A stretch of DNA of 64,000 nt, taken from a virus. The position numbers and the translations under genes are program-made. The notes below the pieces were generated by a model. That model saw nothing but the letters and a program-made list of their open reading frames with translations, was not told the DNA's origin and searched no databases. The DNA is taken from positions 1 to 64,000 of the IMG/VR virus record IMGVR_UViG_3300028844_005067; one strand, 5' to 3'. Positions 17,311 through 25,053 of the stretch are shown here, in pieces (the stretch's first letter is position 1; every line of letters starts with the position of its first letter).

Positions 17311-18399
17311 ATGATACGTCTTCTTCGGAAGAGCATGGCCCTAGCAGAACTTGTAATGGTTAATCCTCCTCGTAAGAAGAAGACTACCCGTCGTAGGAAG
17401 ACCGCTAAGGCCAAAAAAACAAACCGAGGTAATACTATGGCACGTCGAAGAACTACACGAAGAAAAGCAACCAGCCGTCGTCGCAAGGCAACCCCTGCAC
17501 GACGTAAGACGACCCGTCGCAAGTCGACGTCCCGTCGTCGTAAGACAACCACCCGCCGTCGCAAGGCTAGCCCTGCGCGTCGTCGCACGACCCGTCGTCG
17601 CAAGACGACCCGTCGTAAGCCTGCACGTCGCAAGGCTACGACCCGTCGTCGCAAGACCACGCGCCGTCGCAAGCCTGCACGCCGTCGTAAGACGACTCGC
17701 CGTCGCAAGCCGGCCCGTCGCCGTTCAACTTCCCGCCGTCGTAAGACAACCCGTCGCCGCAAGCCTGCTCGCCGCCGACGCACTGTCCGCCGACGCTCAA
17801 CCGCTCGCCGCTCCCCTGCTCGCCGTCGCAAGGCTTCCCGCCGACGCACTGTCCGCAGTCGCCGTGGCCGTGGCAAAGGTGGTTCCAAGTTCAACATGAA
17901 GAACGCATACAAGTGGGTTACTAACCACTTGACCGCGTTTGAAGCCATCGTCGCTACTGTCGGTGGTATGTTCCTCGGAGGCGCTATGCCCGGACTTGTC
18001 CAAAGTGGACTTTCCCGAGTCGGTGTCCCTAACCGTTACATTAACTGGATGACCTCCGGTACCTACACCCCATACATCGCTGGCGCCGCTACCGGTGCGC
18101 TCGGTGCATTCGCCCTTCACTCCCTTCTCGGAGTCAAGGCTTCGACTGCATCCGCTGTCGCTCTCGGTGCTGTCGCTATCCAAGCATACCGTTTGGCTGA
18201 AGCCCAAGGCGTCTTCTCTTCTTTGAAGAACCTCATCGGCTTCGGTGGATACAACCACGGTTACCTTGGTAACGCTGGTATGTACGGCGATGAAGGCATG
18301 GACATTGGCAACGAATTCGGTGCCGCCATGACCTACGGAACCATGGGACAACCCGATGAGATGCTCTTTGGCGGCTCCCGCCAAATGAACTTCTACTGA
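17311..18399 (+). CDS. arginine-rich core/DNA-condensing protein with membrane-like C-terminus
   Basis: 362 aa at most. The N-terminal ~190 residues are tandem basic units of the type TTRRRK, PARRRK and SRRRK, with about 75 Arg in all, like protamine, histone H1 tails or adenovirus core proteins. The C-terminal ~170 residues are hydrophobic and Gly/Ala-rich (MFLGGAMPGLV, GAATGALGAFALHSLLG, AVALGAVAIQAYRLAEA), suggesting membrane helices. The start is uncertain: ATG at 17311, 17335 or 17356. VMVNPPRKKK directly before the basic region matches the Asn-Pro motif of the polyproteins and could be a propeptide site. Most Arg codons in the repeats are CGT or CGC. I infer a protein that condenses the genome and ties it to a membrane. 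Confidence 0.75.
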   Translation: MIRLLRKSMALAELVMVNPPRKKKTTRRRKTAKAKKTNRGNTMARRRTTRRKATSRRRKATPARRKTTRRKSTSRRRKTTTRRRKASPARRRTTRRRKTTRRKPARRKATTRRRKTTRRRKPARRRKTTRRRKPARRRSTSRRRKTTRRRKPARRRRTVRRRSTARRSPARRRKASRRRTVRSRRGRGKGGSKFNMKNAYKWVTNHLTAFEAIVATVGGMFLGGAMPGLVQSGLSRVGVPNRYINWMTSGTYTPYIAGAATGALGAFALHSLLGVKASTASAVALGAVAIQAYRLAEAQGVFSSLKNLIGFGGYNHGYLGNAGMYGDEGMDIGNEFGAAMTYGTMGQPDEMLFGGSRQMNFY

Positions 18400-18418
18400 A
18401 GTCGGTAACTGACAGTTA

Positions 18419-18480
18419 TTACCTCCCCTAACCGGGGGATGGCCTTTGCAGGTTGTCCCCCGGTCTTATGGGGAGAGTAA
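18419..18480 (+). terminator. very stable stem-loop after the core-protein gene
   Basis: Starting 20 nt after the stop codon: outer stem TTACCTCCCC (18419-18428) with GGGGAG-a-GTAA (18470-18480), inner 9-bp stem ACCGGGGGA (18431-18439) with TCCCCCGGT (18456-18464), extended by GGCC/GGTT around a TTTGCA loop. No U-run follows, so it may protect or define an RNA 3' end rather than act as a classical terminator. Confidence 0.6.
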
Positions 18481-18820
18481 GCATTGCAACTGCGTAAGCG
18501 TTTAGCACTAGCCGTCAGGCTAAGTACAGCAAGCACGAGGCAAGGTTGATACTACCATAGTATTACCTCGGCCTTGTCATCTGCTTGAAAATTGAGCGAA
18601 GGGTCCCCCACCTTATCGCGGCGAATGCCCGAAGGCATCGTCAATTTGTATCGTACTTACCTGAAGTATGCGGTCATAGTACCGCAACCAAGGCAAATGC
18701 TATTCCAAACTGTACCGTTGGACTGATGGTCCTTAAATTCGGTACATCCGCATTTGCAAATCCGTGTTCTGCTGATAGAGGCTATCATTGCCCTCGACAT
18801 AATTACGTAAAGGGTAGTAT
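18481..18820 (+). ncRNA. candidate structured non-coding RNA region
   Basis: About 340 nt without a convincing gene but with many nested complementarities: TAGCC-GTCA-GGCTA (18509-18522); a GATACTA/TAGTATT arm near 18547-18563 inside GGT/ACC; CGGT/ACCG (18671-18684); and a nested arm GCAAATGC (18693-18700)/GCATTTGC (18750-18757), GTACCG (18712-18717)/CGGTAC (18740-18745), GGAC/GTCC. A TTG-initiated 79-codon frame (18585-18824) crosses it but lacks a ribosome site. It may be a long structured 3' UTR or a separate RNA. Confidence 0.4.
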
Positions 18821-18964
18821 TTAGTATGTTTCGCTAAATGTACCATTTATGTCCTCTATGACGGAAGACTCGGAACATTCCGGGCAAATTAACCTGATGT
18901 AATAGGTACCTTCCCTATATGCAATTAACTTACAGTTACACTTAGGACAGTCCAAACCAATCAC
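18821..18964 (-). CDS. zinc-ribbon microprotein
   Basis: 47 aa starting at GTG 18964, which overlaps the TGA of the RHH gene by 4 nt (GTGA) directly behind AAGGTGA. Two CxxC knuckles (CPKCNC and CPECSE) about 20 residues apart make a compact zinc ribbon. Probably co-transcribed with the RHH regulator. Function unknown; DNA or protein binding is likely. Confidence 0.6.
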   Translation of the reverse strand: MIGLDCPKCNCKLIAYREGTYYIRLICPECSESSVIEDINGTFSETY

Positions 18965-19170
18965 CTTATTCCACGGGAACGAAGATACGCAGTCCTAGTA
19001 GCATCTTTACCCGCAGGAACAAGTTCACCATTAAGACGCATAACAGCACTACTACGAATATAATTACTAACTGTTTCACCACGCTTCTCGGCTTCTTGTT
19101 TAAGGAACTCTAGAATTTCTGGGTCTATACGTATGGTGACAGGAACCTTCGACTTCTTAGGTTCCACCAT
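18961..19170 (-). CDS. ribbon-helix-helix transcriptional regulator
   Basis: 69 aa from ATG 19170, behind AGGTGTGAG. KVPVTIRIDPEILEFLKQEA followed by GETVSNYIRSSAVMRL is a clear CopG-type RHH fold, with the beta strand that inserts in the major groove at the N-terminus. A longer frame upstream is rejected because it crosses the promoter. It is divergent from the virion gene at 19335, and tandem 10-bp repeats lie between them, so autoregulation and control of the virion operon are likely. Confidence 0.8.
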   Translation of the reverse strand: MVEPKKSKVPVTIRIDPEILEFLKQEAEKRGETVSNYIRSSAVMRLNGELVPAGKDATRTAYLRSRGIR

Positions 19171-19224
19171 GAACTTCTCACACCTTACTCGCTTATGAAG
19201 ATTCTGAATACCACTACAAAAGAT

Positions 19225-19252
19225 ATACAACGTATGACACCGTATGACAAAC
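19225..19252. promoter_or_regulatory. tandem operator repeats at RHH promoter
   Basis: CGTATGACAC (19231-19240) and CGTATGACAA (19241-19250) are adjacent direct repeats in exact 10-bp phase, next to a TATATAC-like element around 19222-19228 read on the - strand. RHH dimers typically bind such tandem half-sites on one helix face. Confidence 0.5.
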
Positions 19253-19334
19253 ACCTCACCTCCTTCATATAGGGGGACTCCATGAGGGGTAACAGCCCAA
19301 TCGGGCAAAAACAAAAAACAGGAAAGTGAATAAC

Positions 19335-19949
19335 ATGGAACTACGACCGTATTACGACCGTCCAACGGCAATCCTCGCGGATTACCTTGCACGTATCGAC
19401 ACAAAAATTAAAGCGAACTACCCCCACTGGGGATACGAAAACAAAGGCGTATGGCCAAAGGGCGAATACGGAAAAGGTGTGCTTCGCGCAGACCAATTCA
19501 GTATCCTTGGTACGTACGGACAATGGCTTATCCCTTCCTCCGGAAGTAGCGGTAACCCAAACTCCACAACCGTAGACACCTTCGGTTGGACACAACGTAC
19601 TCTCGACTTCAAGACTCTAGAAGAGTTTTACTACTTGTTGATGGGAATTCAGTATCCAGTCACACCTCTTTTGATTACTGAACACCAATGGCGTATCAGT
19701 GGTATCGAAACCCCTGTGATTGACCAACAAATCTTTGAAGTATTGGAAGAACCCTTCGTCTGGTACGAAGAACCAATTGTGATTGAGCCTGAGAAGACCG
19801 TAGTCTGCGCACACCGTGTTGTCGGTGGCGCCGCTTCGTTCGGAAACGGTACTATCAGTGGCGCAGAAAAGTGGCGTATCATTGGAAGTGTCGTTGGCCA
19901 ACATCATGAGTTAATCCAACAGCGACAATCCATTGGGGAGTTGTCCTGA
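19335..19949 (+). CDS. probable virion protein, first of capsid cluster
   Basis: 204 aa from ATG 19335 behind GGAAAGTGAATAAC; a GTG at 19326 is the less likely start. The protein is beta-rich with many aromatic residues (YGQWLIPSSGSSGNP, FKTLEEFYYLLMG) and an acidic/Pro repeat-like stretch (EEPFVWYEEPIVIEPEKT). It opens the capsid gene cluster and has codon use like the next, apparently strongly expressed, genes. No family recognised. Nucleotides 19711-19755 resemble, in inverted orientation, 32008-32052. Confidence 0.65.
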   Translation: MELRPYYDRPTAILADYLARIDTKIKANYPHWGYENKGVWPKGEYGKGVLRADQFSILGTYGQWLIPSSGSSGNPNSTTVDTFGWTQRTLDFKTLEEFYYLLMGIQYPVTPLLITEHQWRISGIETPVIDQQIFEVLEEPFVWYEEPIVIEPEKTVVCAHRVVGGAASFGNGTISGAEKWRIIGSVVGQHHELIQQRQSIGELS

Positions 19950-19981
19950 TACCTTCGGGTAGTCAGTAGGAGGAATCAAGT

Positions 19982-20911
19982 ATGTCAGGAATTGGCGGAC
20001 TAGATGTATCTTACGGGGCTCGCCATCAAATCGTGCGCACCAACGTGGCTGTTGTTGAAACAGTCACAACGGCGCCTACCGAATCCCAGATGAAGTCGAT
20101 TCACGACCTTCTATCACAGGGACTCAGCCACACGATTTTGGCCCCCGACTTTGTGGTCGCAATGAGTGGAGCAAACACTCCATCACTTGCCACTACTACT
20201 TTCCAAGTCGACACCTCCGGAAACGGCGCTGTCGATTCGACCTCGGTTTCAAAAGGACCACTGCTACGCAATGCAGGTCAGACCCCTCTCGCCGTTGGCT
20301 CATCCAGTGGCTCAAGTGCTGAACTGCCTGCTATCGGTAACCTCCTTAGCGACCAAGGGGAAACCAGCACTGCACTTGCTACCGTTCAAGGAGCAAACCT
20401 CGTTCTTGAGGCTGTTCTAAACGTCGGTGCTTGTACTTTGAGTAACAACATCGGAACTGCTTCAGCCTTCGCCTTCAACATCGGTGAAGAAAACCAAGAC
20501 GGTAACGAAGGTCTGAGCCCCGGCGCAGAACTCGATTCAGAAGCAGTTGCCGAGTTTACCATTGGACCAAACAGTCCATCCGGTATTTACTCTACGGCGC
20601 TTGCTACCGCAGTCAGCCAAATGGATGAAGCCAGCGACTACAATGTCGCCGGTCACCCAGAAGGTCAAATTGGATTGTTGAATCTCAACGGACTTGCAAA
20701 CGCAATCATTGGTGACACCACGGCAGTCAACATCGGGGGTAACCTCGGTACTGTTCTGTCCAACCACGCCACCAGCGGTCGCGCTCAAGCAGGCGACACC
20801 ACGGCTAACGCCGCTAACTTTACCAACTTGCTCAGTGCAACCAGCACTGCAAGCACAATTGGTCAGGCTACCGGTATCATGTCAGTCGTGAGTATCGCAA
20901 AGGTCCTCTGA
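19982..20911 (+). CDS. abundant virion protein, capsid candidate
   Basis: 309 aa behind AGGAGGAATCAAGT, one of the strongest ribosome sites in the window, and with a narrow codon choice (AAC, GAC, GGT, CTC/CTT), both signs of high expression. Composition is Ala/Ser/Thr/Gly-rich with few charges; strand-rich stretches are separated by Gly/Ser turns. It has no cysteine cluster or enzyme motif. A major capsid or major coat role is plausible but not proven. It is followed by a very stable RNA hairpin. Confidence 0.65.
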   Translation: MSGIGGLDVSYGARHQIVRTNVAVVETVTTAPTESQMKSIHDLLSQGLSHTILAPDFVVAMSGANTPSLATTTFQVDTSGNGAVDSTSVSKGPLLRNAGQTPLAVGSSSGSSAELPAIGNLLSDQGETSTALATVQGANLVLEAVLNVGACTLSNNIGTASAFAFNIGEENQDGNEGLSPGAELDSEAVAEFTIGPNSPSGIYSTALATAVSQMDEASDYNVAGHPEGQIGLLNLNGLANAIIGDTTAVNIGGNLGTVLSNHATSGRAQAGDTTANAANFTNLLSATSTASTIGQATGIMSVVSIAKVL

Positions 20912-20932
20912 GGCTAGCAGTAGTCGGTTAAA

Positions 20933-21010
20933 CAGACCCCTTCCGGGGGTCGGCCATGTTTACGGAGCGTAAGCAAGGTCGACCCCGTATCGGATAGGGA
21001 ACCGGGTCTG
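20933..21010 (+). terminator. extended hairpin between capsid-candidate genes
   Basis: GGGGTCGGCC (20946-20955) can pair with GGTCGACCCC (20977-20986) over 10 bp, continuing after a 2-nt internal loop into GTTTACG/CGTAAGC (20958-20964, 20968-20974) with a GAG loop. CAGACCC (20933-20939) can pair with GGGTCTG (21004-21010) outside it, while GACCCC/GGGGTC (20935-20951) is a competing small hairpin. Probably an mRNA 3'-end or stability element. Confidence 0.55.
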
Positions 21011-21090
21011 ACTCGGTACTGTTAATACCAACTACCGCTTCGCAACAATTGGTACGACTCCCGTACAGAAAAAACAAGGGAAATGATATC

Positions 21091-22089
21091 ATGGCAAACA
21101 CAAATCAAGGAACACGCGCAGGACAAGTATTCGGACGACTAGCAGGCGATGGCTTCGCCGGTAACGATTGGGAAAATGTGGTTCTTAAACCGGGCTACAT
21201 TATCAAAATTCGGGACCGCTTTGCCCTCGTCGAAGCAGTCGAAGGACTAAGTATCGACTTGTACTTTAACGACAGCATTACCGTCAGTGGCTCAGGAGCC
21301 AACGACGCGACAATCAACACTGGAATTTCAACAGACGAATCACGAAAAGTAGCGGCATACGGTGCTGAAACCATGGGAGCGCTTCTCGGCGTTGACCAAA
21401 CGGCCAGCGACACATACCGTTCAACAGTGCTTTCACCAGACTACGACAGTGGCTACACAGTCTTTTCAGACTTGGAACCATTCAAGGGACACCTATACCA
21501 TCTATGTCCATCCCTCCCCGCACAACCCAAGTTTATGGGTCAAGACGGAGATATGGTAACACGAGATGGTGTTCTCCCAAGTTCAAAGTCAGACGGCACC
21601 GGAATCCCAGTCGGATTCCCGGGTGCAGAAGACGGACTTACCAGTGGCAAAGCACCAACATCATTTACACCAGTGGGTGCAGTATCACCCAAACTGTATG
21701 TGAAGCATCCGGCCGGTGTGCCCAAATTCGTTCTTGACGAAAGTCCAGAATCCGAATCCGGTAGCACCACAAGCGGAAACCTGCTTGGTCTTTCTGGATT
21801 CATTGACGCACAAATCAGCCCCGTTGAAGACCCAGACTGGTCTTACTCGATGTGGATTGAACACGGTGAGAACAACCTCCCGGCCTTCCGCACAGTCGTA
21901 GACTGTGAAGAATACATCCTCGATGGACGTGTTCGTTTGCAAGGATGGAAGTATCGCATTGTCGAACTCACAATGACACAACTTCGTACTATCCGCGAAC
22001 GTAGCGGTGGTCGCCTTGTCTTCAAGGTTATCAACCCTGCGGGATTACCAACTGCCGGAACAATGCTGTCGGAATATTTCCCTCAGTGA
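21091..22089 (+). CDS. major capsid protein candidate
   Basis: 332 aa from ATG 21091 behind GGGAAATGATATC; an in-frame GTG at 21049 lies within the structured leader and is less likely. The sequence is beta-rich with a first block like KPGYIIKIRDRFALVEAVEG, a Gly/Ser-rich middle and a conserved-looking C-terminal half (SYSMWIEHGENNLPAFRTV, VINPAGLPTAG). It has no HK97, portal or enzyme motif. Size and place beside the 309-aa and 593-aa proteins make it one of three capsid candidates; a jelly-roll fold is possible. Confidence 0.6.
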   Translation: MANTNQGTRAGQVFGRLAGDGFAGNDWENVVLKPGYIIKIRDRFALVEAVEGLSIDLYFNDSITVSGSGANDATINTGISTDESRKVAAYGAETMGALLGVDQTASDTYRSTVLSPDYDSGYTVFSDLEPFKGHLYHLCPSLPAQPKFMGQDGDMVTRDGVLPSSKSDGTGIPVGFPGAEDGLTSGKAPTSFTPVGAVSPKLYVKHPAGVPKFVLDESPESESGSTTSGNLLGLSGFIDAQISPVEDPDWSYSMWIEHGENNLPAFRTVVDCEEYILDGRVRLQGWKYRIVELTMTQLRTIRERSGGRLVFKVINPAGLPTAGTMLSEYFPQ

Positions 22090-22109
22090 GTTAACCGGTG
22101 GTGGTATGA

Positions 22110-23891
22110 ATGGTAGAAGAACCGACAAGAGTAATCGCGAGTAATATCGCTGACAACGCGCCAACAAGCAAGACTAGGGCAGACCCTAGGTTTGTTAGCA
22201 CTCGTCAGGATAACTTGACCATAGATTCGGGCGCAGAATACATTGTGCTTGATGAAATGGAACAAGGTGAACTTCAGTCAGTCCGTATCGTTGTAGACAA
22301 TCCATACGTACAGGTCCTCTTACAATTGGACGATTACCGCAACAAGGACCCCGATGGGGAATCTGCCGCGGAAATCATTTACAATGGTAACGCAGACACC
22401 GCGAACCGAGGATTCAAGATAACAGACGGACAAGGGTCTGGTAAAGGATACGTCATGGAATACCGACCAGAAAACCCCGAGTCCTACGACAACCGTATCC
22501 GTTTGATTATTCGTAATCAAATCAAGCGCAACAGTGCTGTTTACGGTATGGACTTGTCGTATACTAGCGCAGGTTCACTTGCCAATCCTGCTGTGCCAGC
22601 ACACATGGCCGGCGGAATATTCAGCCACCCCGCGCTTCGTTCAGCAGACCTTACACAAATAGCACAGGCAATGACAAAGCCAGTAGGTGTGGAAGGGTAC
22701 TCATCAAATCAAGTTTACAATGAGGCCACACTGTTTAGTGACCAACCATTAGGTTCGGACCATCCATACCAAGGAATCGCGGGCAAGCCTTCCTTCACCG
22801 TTGACGTCAGTGCAGATTTCGTCGGAGAAGGAGCAAGAACCGAACCCAGTGGAGTTTTAGACGGCATGGCTTCAGACGGTAACGCCATGAGATATGGCCT
22901 GAAAGTAATTGACGAACCAGAATTTTTCCCCGGTACAACAACTTCACCATCAAAAATGAAGATTAGAATAGCACCTCAATGGGCATTAACCAACACAGGC
23001 GCAGGTTTTTATGAAGAGAACGACGGATTCGCAGTAGTTCCATGGTATGATATTTCGACAGTATCTAGAACTACTTTAATGTCAAAAGGGCCATTCAATG
23101 ATACATGGCCCGGAACTTCAACATACACACCCTTCCCCGGAGGTACCGCTCTCGACGGTACAACTTTACCCGCGGCTAGTACTATGATTGGACAGCGTTT
23201 CTTTTTCCGCCGCGGTGGAAACGTATACTTCCCGGGTGTAATCAAAAGTATCACAAAGAGGCCTGCAAACTTCACCGCAACTCTAAGCAACAACTATTGG
23301 GATAATACAAACGGATATGTTGCATACAACTTCGCCAGTAGCAATGTCAAAAAGGGAACGGGTGTGTACCCAGCATCGGACTTTGCCACTATTGCAACGA
23401 AGATACAAGTCGTAATGCCACCGATTCCAGAAGTTCAGGCAAAAGCACTTGATGGTGTAGTAGTTGGGGACAGTACAACAGTCGCCCTAGTATCGACCGC
23501 CGCTAATGAAGGACTCTTCGCGAAGTATGGTGCTACTGGTTCAACAACTTACGCAGTAAGTAATATGCCTCACACTCCGTGGGTTTACGAAATAGAGTTT
23601 GAACCGGGAGTCACAACATCTCCTATCGATTATCCCGTTATTCTACCAGAAAATGAAAACTATCCCAATAGTCCCGGTAGTTCAGGATACCCCGGAAGTG
23701 TCACCTCAACAGGAAAGTACGCAGGTACATACATAGGCGGTGATGATAGCGCTATAACTAAAAGAGGTCTTCTTGAAGCAAGCACAGCAAATTGTTGGGG
23801 TGTTGTAACCTCGCAAGCGGACAAAAACCCCAAAGTATTGATTAAGGAGATTGAAGTCAAGAGGACAAAGAAGGTATCTTACGACGGGTGA
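22110..23891 (+). CDS. large beta-rich virion protein
   Basis: 593 aa, start ATG 22110 downstream of GGTGGTGG. Predominantly beta-type sequence with VRIVVDNPYVQVLLQLDDY near the N-terminus and long Ser/Thr/Gly/Pro segments, typical for capsid, spike or receptor-binding proteins. SLANPAVPAHM near residue 155 matches the Asn-Pro motif seen elsewhere. No cysteine clusters or nucleotide-binding motifs. Probably a second capsid or spike protein; family not recognised. Confidence 0.6.
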   Translation: MVEEPTRVIASNIADNAPTSKTRADPRFVSTRQDNLTIDSGAEYIVLDEMEQGELQSVRIVVDNPYVQVLLQLDDYRNKDPDGESAAEIIYNGNADTANRGFKITDGQGSGKGYVMEYRPENPESYDNRIRLIIRNQIKRNSAVYGMDLSYTSAGSLANPAVPAHMAGGIFSHPALRSADLTQIAQAMTKPVGVEGYSSNQVYNEATLFSDQPLGSDHPYQGIAGKPSFTVDVSADFVGEGARTEPSGVLDGMASDGNAMRYGLKVIDEPEFFPGTTTSPSKMKIRIAPQWALTNTGAGFYEENDGFAVVPWYDISTVSRTTLMSKGPFNDTWPGTSTYTPFPGGTALDGTTLPAASTMIGQRFFFRRGGNVYFPGVIKSITKRPANFTATLSNNYWDNTNGYVAYNFASSNVKKGTGVYPASDFATIATKIQVVMPPIPEVQAKALDGVVVGDSTTVALVSTAANEGLFAKYGATGSTTYAVSNMPHTPWVYEIEFEPGVTTSPIDYPVILPENENYPNSPGSSGYPGSVTSTGKYAGTYIGGDDSAITKRGLLEASTANCWGVVTSQADKNPKVLIKEIEVKRTKKVSYDG

Positions 23892-23896
23892 TTAAC

Positions 23897-24487
23897 ATGG
23901 TATTTGGTATTACAGAAGAGGAAAGACACGTTCCACGGAAGATGTTCAAGAACGGTATTCTTGACTTTGCACATCGACGTCCTGTCATTGCTTTCTTCGT
24001 GGTACCACTTCTCATCGATGGCTTTGCCAAAGTCCTCCAAGGAGGATACAGAACCGTGCGCCACGGCGATTACAAACTAGGTTCCGTCGCAGTCATGTCA
24101 GATGAAGAGGAAGACACTGCGCTATATGGTGGTTCTTCACAAAACTACGACCTCTTCGGTAGCCTCACTAACAAGAACACCACGATTGGTGTTCCAGACC
24201 CTAACAGTGGTATCTTGAAAGGGGAGTTCTATCGTGACACTACACATCTCACACCCGTATCCCGCGTCGGCGCTAACGGTGGTTCGGACATGTACCGCGA
24301 TACCCGCCATCGAACTCGCGCAAATTACCGACCTTACACTCCCTCTGAATCTGGCTTCATTAGCCGCTCAGTTGGTTCTCGTCTACCAGACGGAGCAATC
24401 AGCGGCAACAAGACAGCAGACCCTAACCTCGTTAATCTAGTAGGAACAGGTTTGTTTGCCGGACTAAACGGCGCAAGGAGGATTTGA
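23897..24487 (+). CDS. membrane-associated virion protein
   Basis: 196 aa from ATG 23897 behind GGTGATTAAC, whose TGA ends the previous gene. One hydrophobic segment (PVIAFFVVPLLIDGF) near residue 35 after a basic N-terminus, then a hydrophilic Gly/Ser/Arg-rich tail. It begins a run of small membrane proteins to 26700. Family not recognised. Confidence 0.65.
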   Translation: MVFGITEEERHVPRKMFKNGILDFAHRRPVIAFFVVPLLIDGFAKVLQGGYRTVRHGDYKLGSVAVMSDEEEDTALYGGSSQNYDLFGSLTNKNTTIGVPDPNSGILKGEFYRDTTHLTPVSRVGANGGSDMYRDTRHRTRANYRPYTPSESGFISRSVGSRLPDGAISGNKTADPNLVNLVGTGLFAGLNGARRI

Positions 24488-24488
24488 A

Positions 24489-24845
24489 ATGAAAGTATGC
24501 CCAGTATGCGCAGGTCAAGGTTGTCCACATTGTAACGGTAAAGGATATCATGGTTCTCACCCAATGGGAGGATATACCTATGGTCATTGTAATTGCGCCC
24601 ACCCCGATTGTCCTTCCTGTAACAAACAACAGCAACTAGGAATGATTACCATTAACAAACAAACAGGGATGGGTATTTCTGTTGCGACAGGACTAGCAGG
24701 GGCTATTGTATGGCCCATGCTAACCGGAGGCTTCGGCAAAGACCTGAACGCTAACCGCAAAGCAAAGAATATTTTCTATGGTTTCCTTATCGGCGGAGTC
24801 GTCGGTGGACTGGGTTCATTCGCAGGGTACCAAGTTCAAAACTGA
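24489..24845 (+). CDS. zinc-knuckle plus membrane protein
   Basis: 118 aa behind AGGAGGATTTGAA. The N-terminal 45 residues contain CPVC, CPHC, GHCNC and CPSC knuckles with GxG turns, similar to the DnaJ-type Cys-rich zinc domain. Two hydrophobic segments follow (VATGLAGAIVWPMLTGGF and FYGFLIGGVVGGLGSFAGY). It could be a membrane-tethered disulfide or zinc protein assisting particle assembly; family inference only. Confidence 0.7.
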   Translation: MKVCPVCAGQGCPHCNGKGYHGSHPMGGYTYGHCNCAHPDCPSCNKQQQLGMITINKQTGMGISVATGLAGAIVWPMLTGGFGKDLNANRKAKNIFYGFLIGGVVGGLGSFAGYQVQN

Positions 24846-24854
24846 GGAATATAC

Positions 24855-25049
24855 ATGGCCATGAGCGGAAGTACTGGACAATCATTCAACAGTGCTAGCC
24901 TAGGGTATTCCGCACCAGTACAGATTCGACGTAATCCTTTAGGGATTTCAACCCCAGCCATTTTGAATAACATCGGCGTCCCCTTACTTGTAGCGGGTGG
25001 TCTGATGGTAGTTGGATTGGCGTTGTTAACAAAGTACCGCAGGAAGTGA
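24855..25049 (+). CDS. single-helix membrane protein with Asn-Pro site
   Basis: 64 aa. A hydrophilic N-terminus ends in IRRNPLGIST, matching the Asn-Pro motif of the large chains, and a single membrane helix (VPLLVAGGLMVVGLALL) ends in KYRRK. The layout resembles a small coat or membrane protein with a removable propeptide, as in some filamentous and membrane-containing viruses; cleavage is inference. Confidence 0.65.
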   Translation: MAMSGSTGQSFNSASLGYSAPVQIRRNPLGISTPAILNNIGVPLLVAGGLMVVGLALLTKYRRK

Positions 25050-25053
25050 AGAC

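Noticed and set aside
17307-17948. 213-codon - strand frame of Arg/Leu repeats
   Set aside because: Complement shadow of the Arg-codon repeats in the core-protein gene.
18585-18824. 79-codon frame with TTG start in the structured region
   Set aside because: No ribosome-binding site, no recognisable composition, crosses several RNA hairpins and overlaps the better supported zinc-ribbon gene on the other strand.
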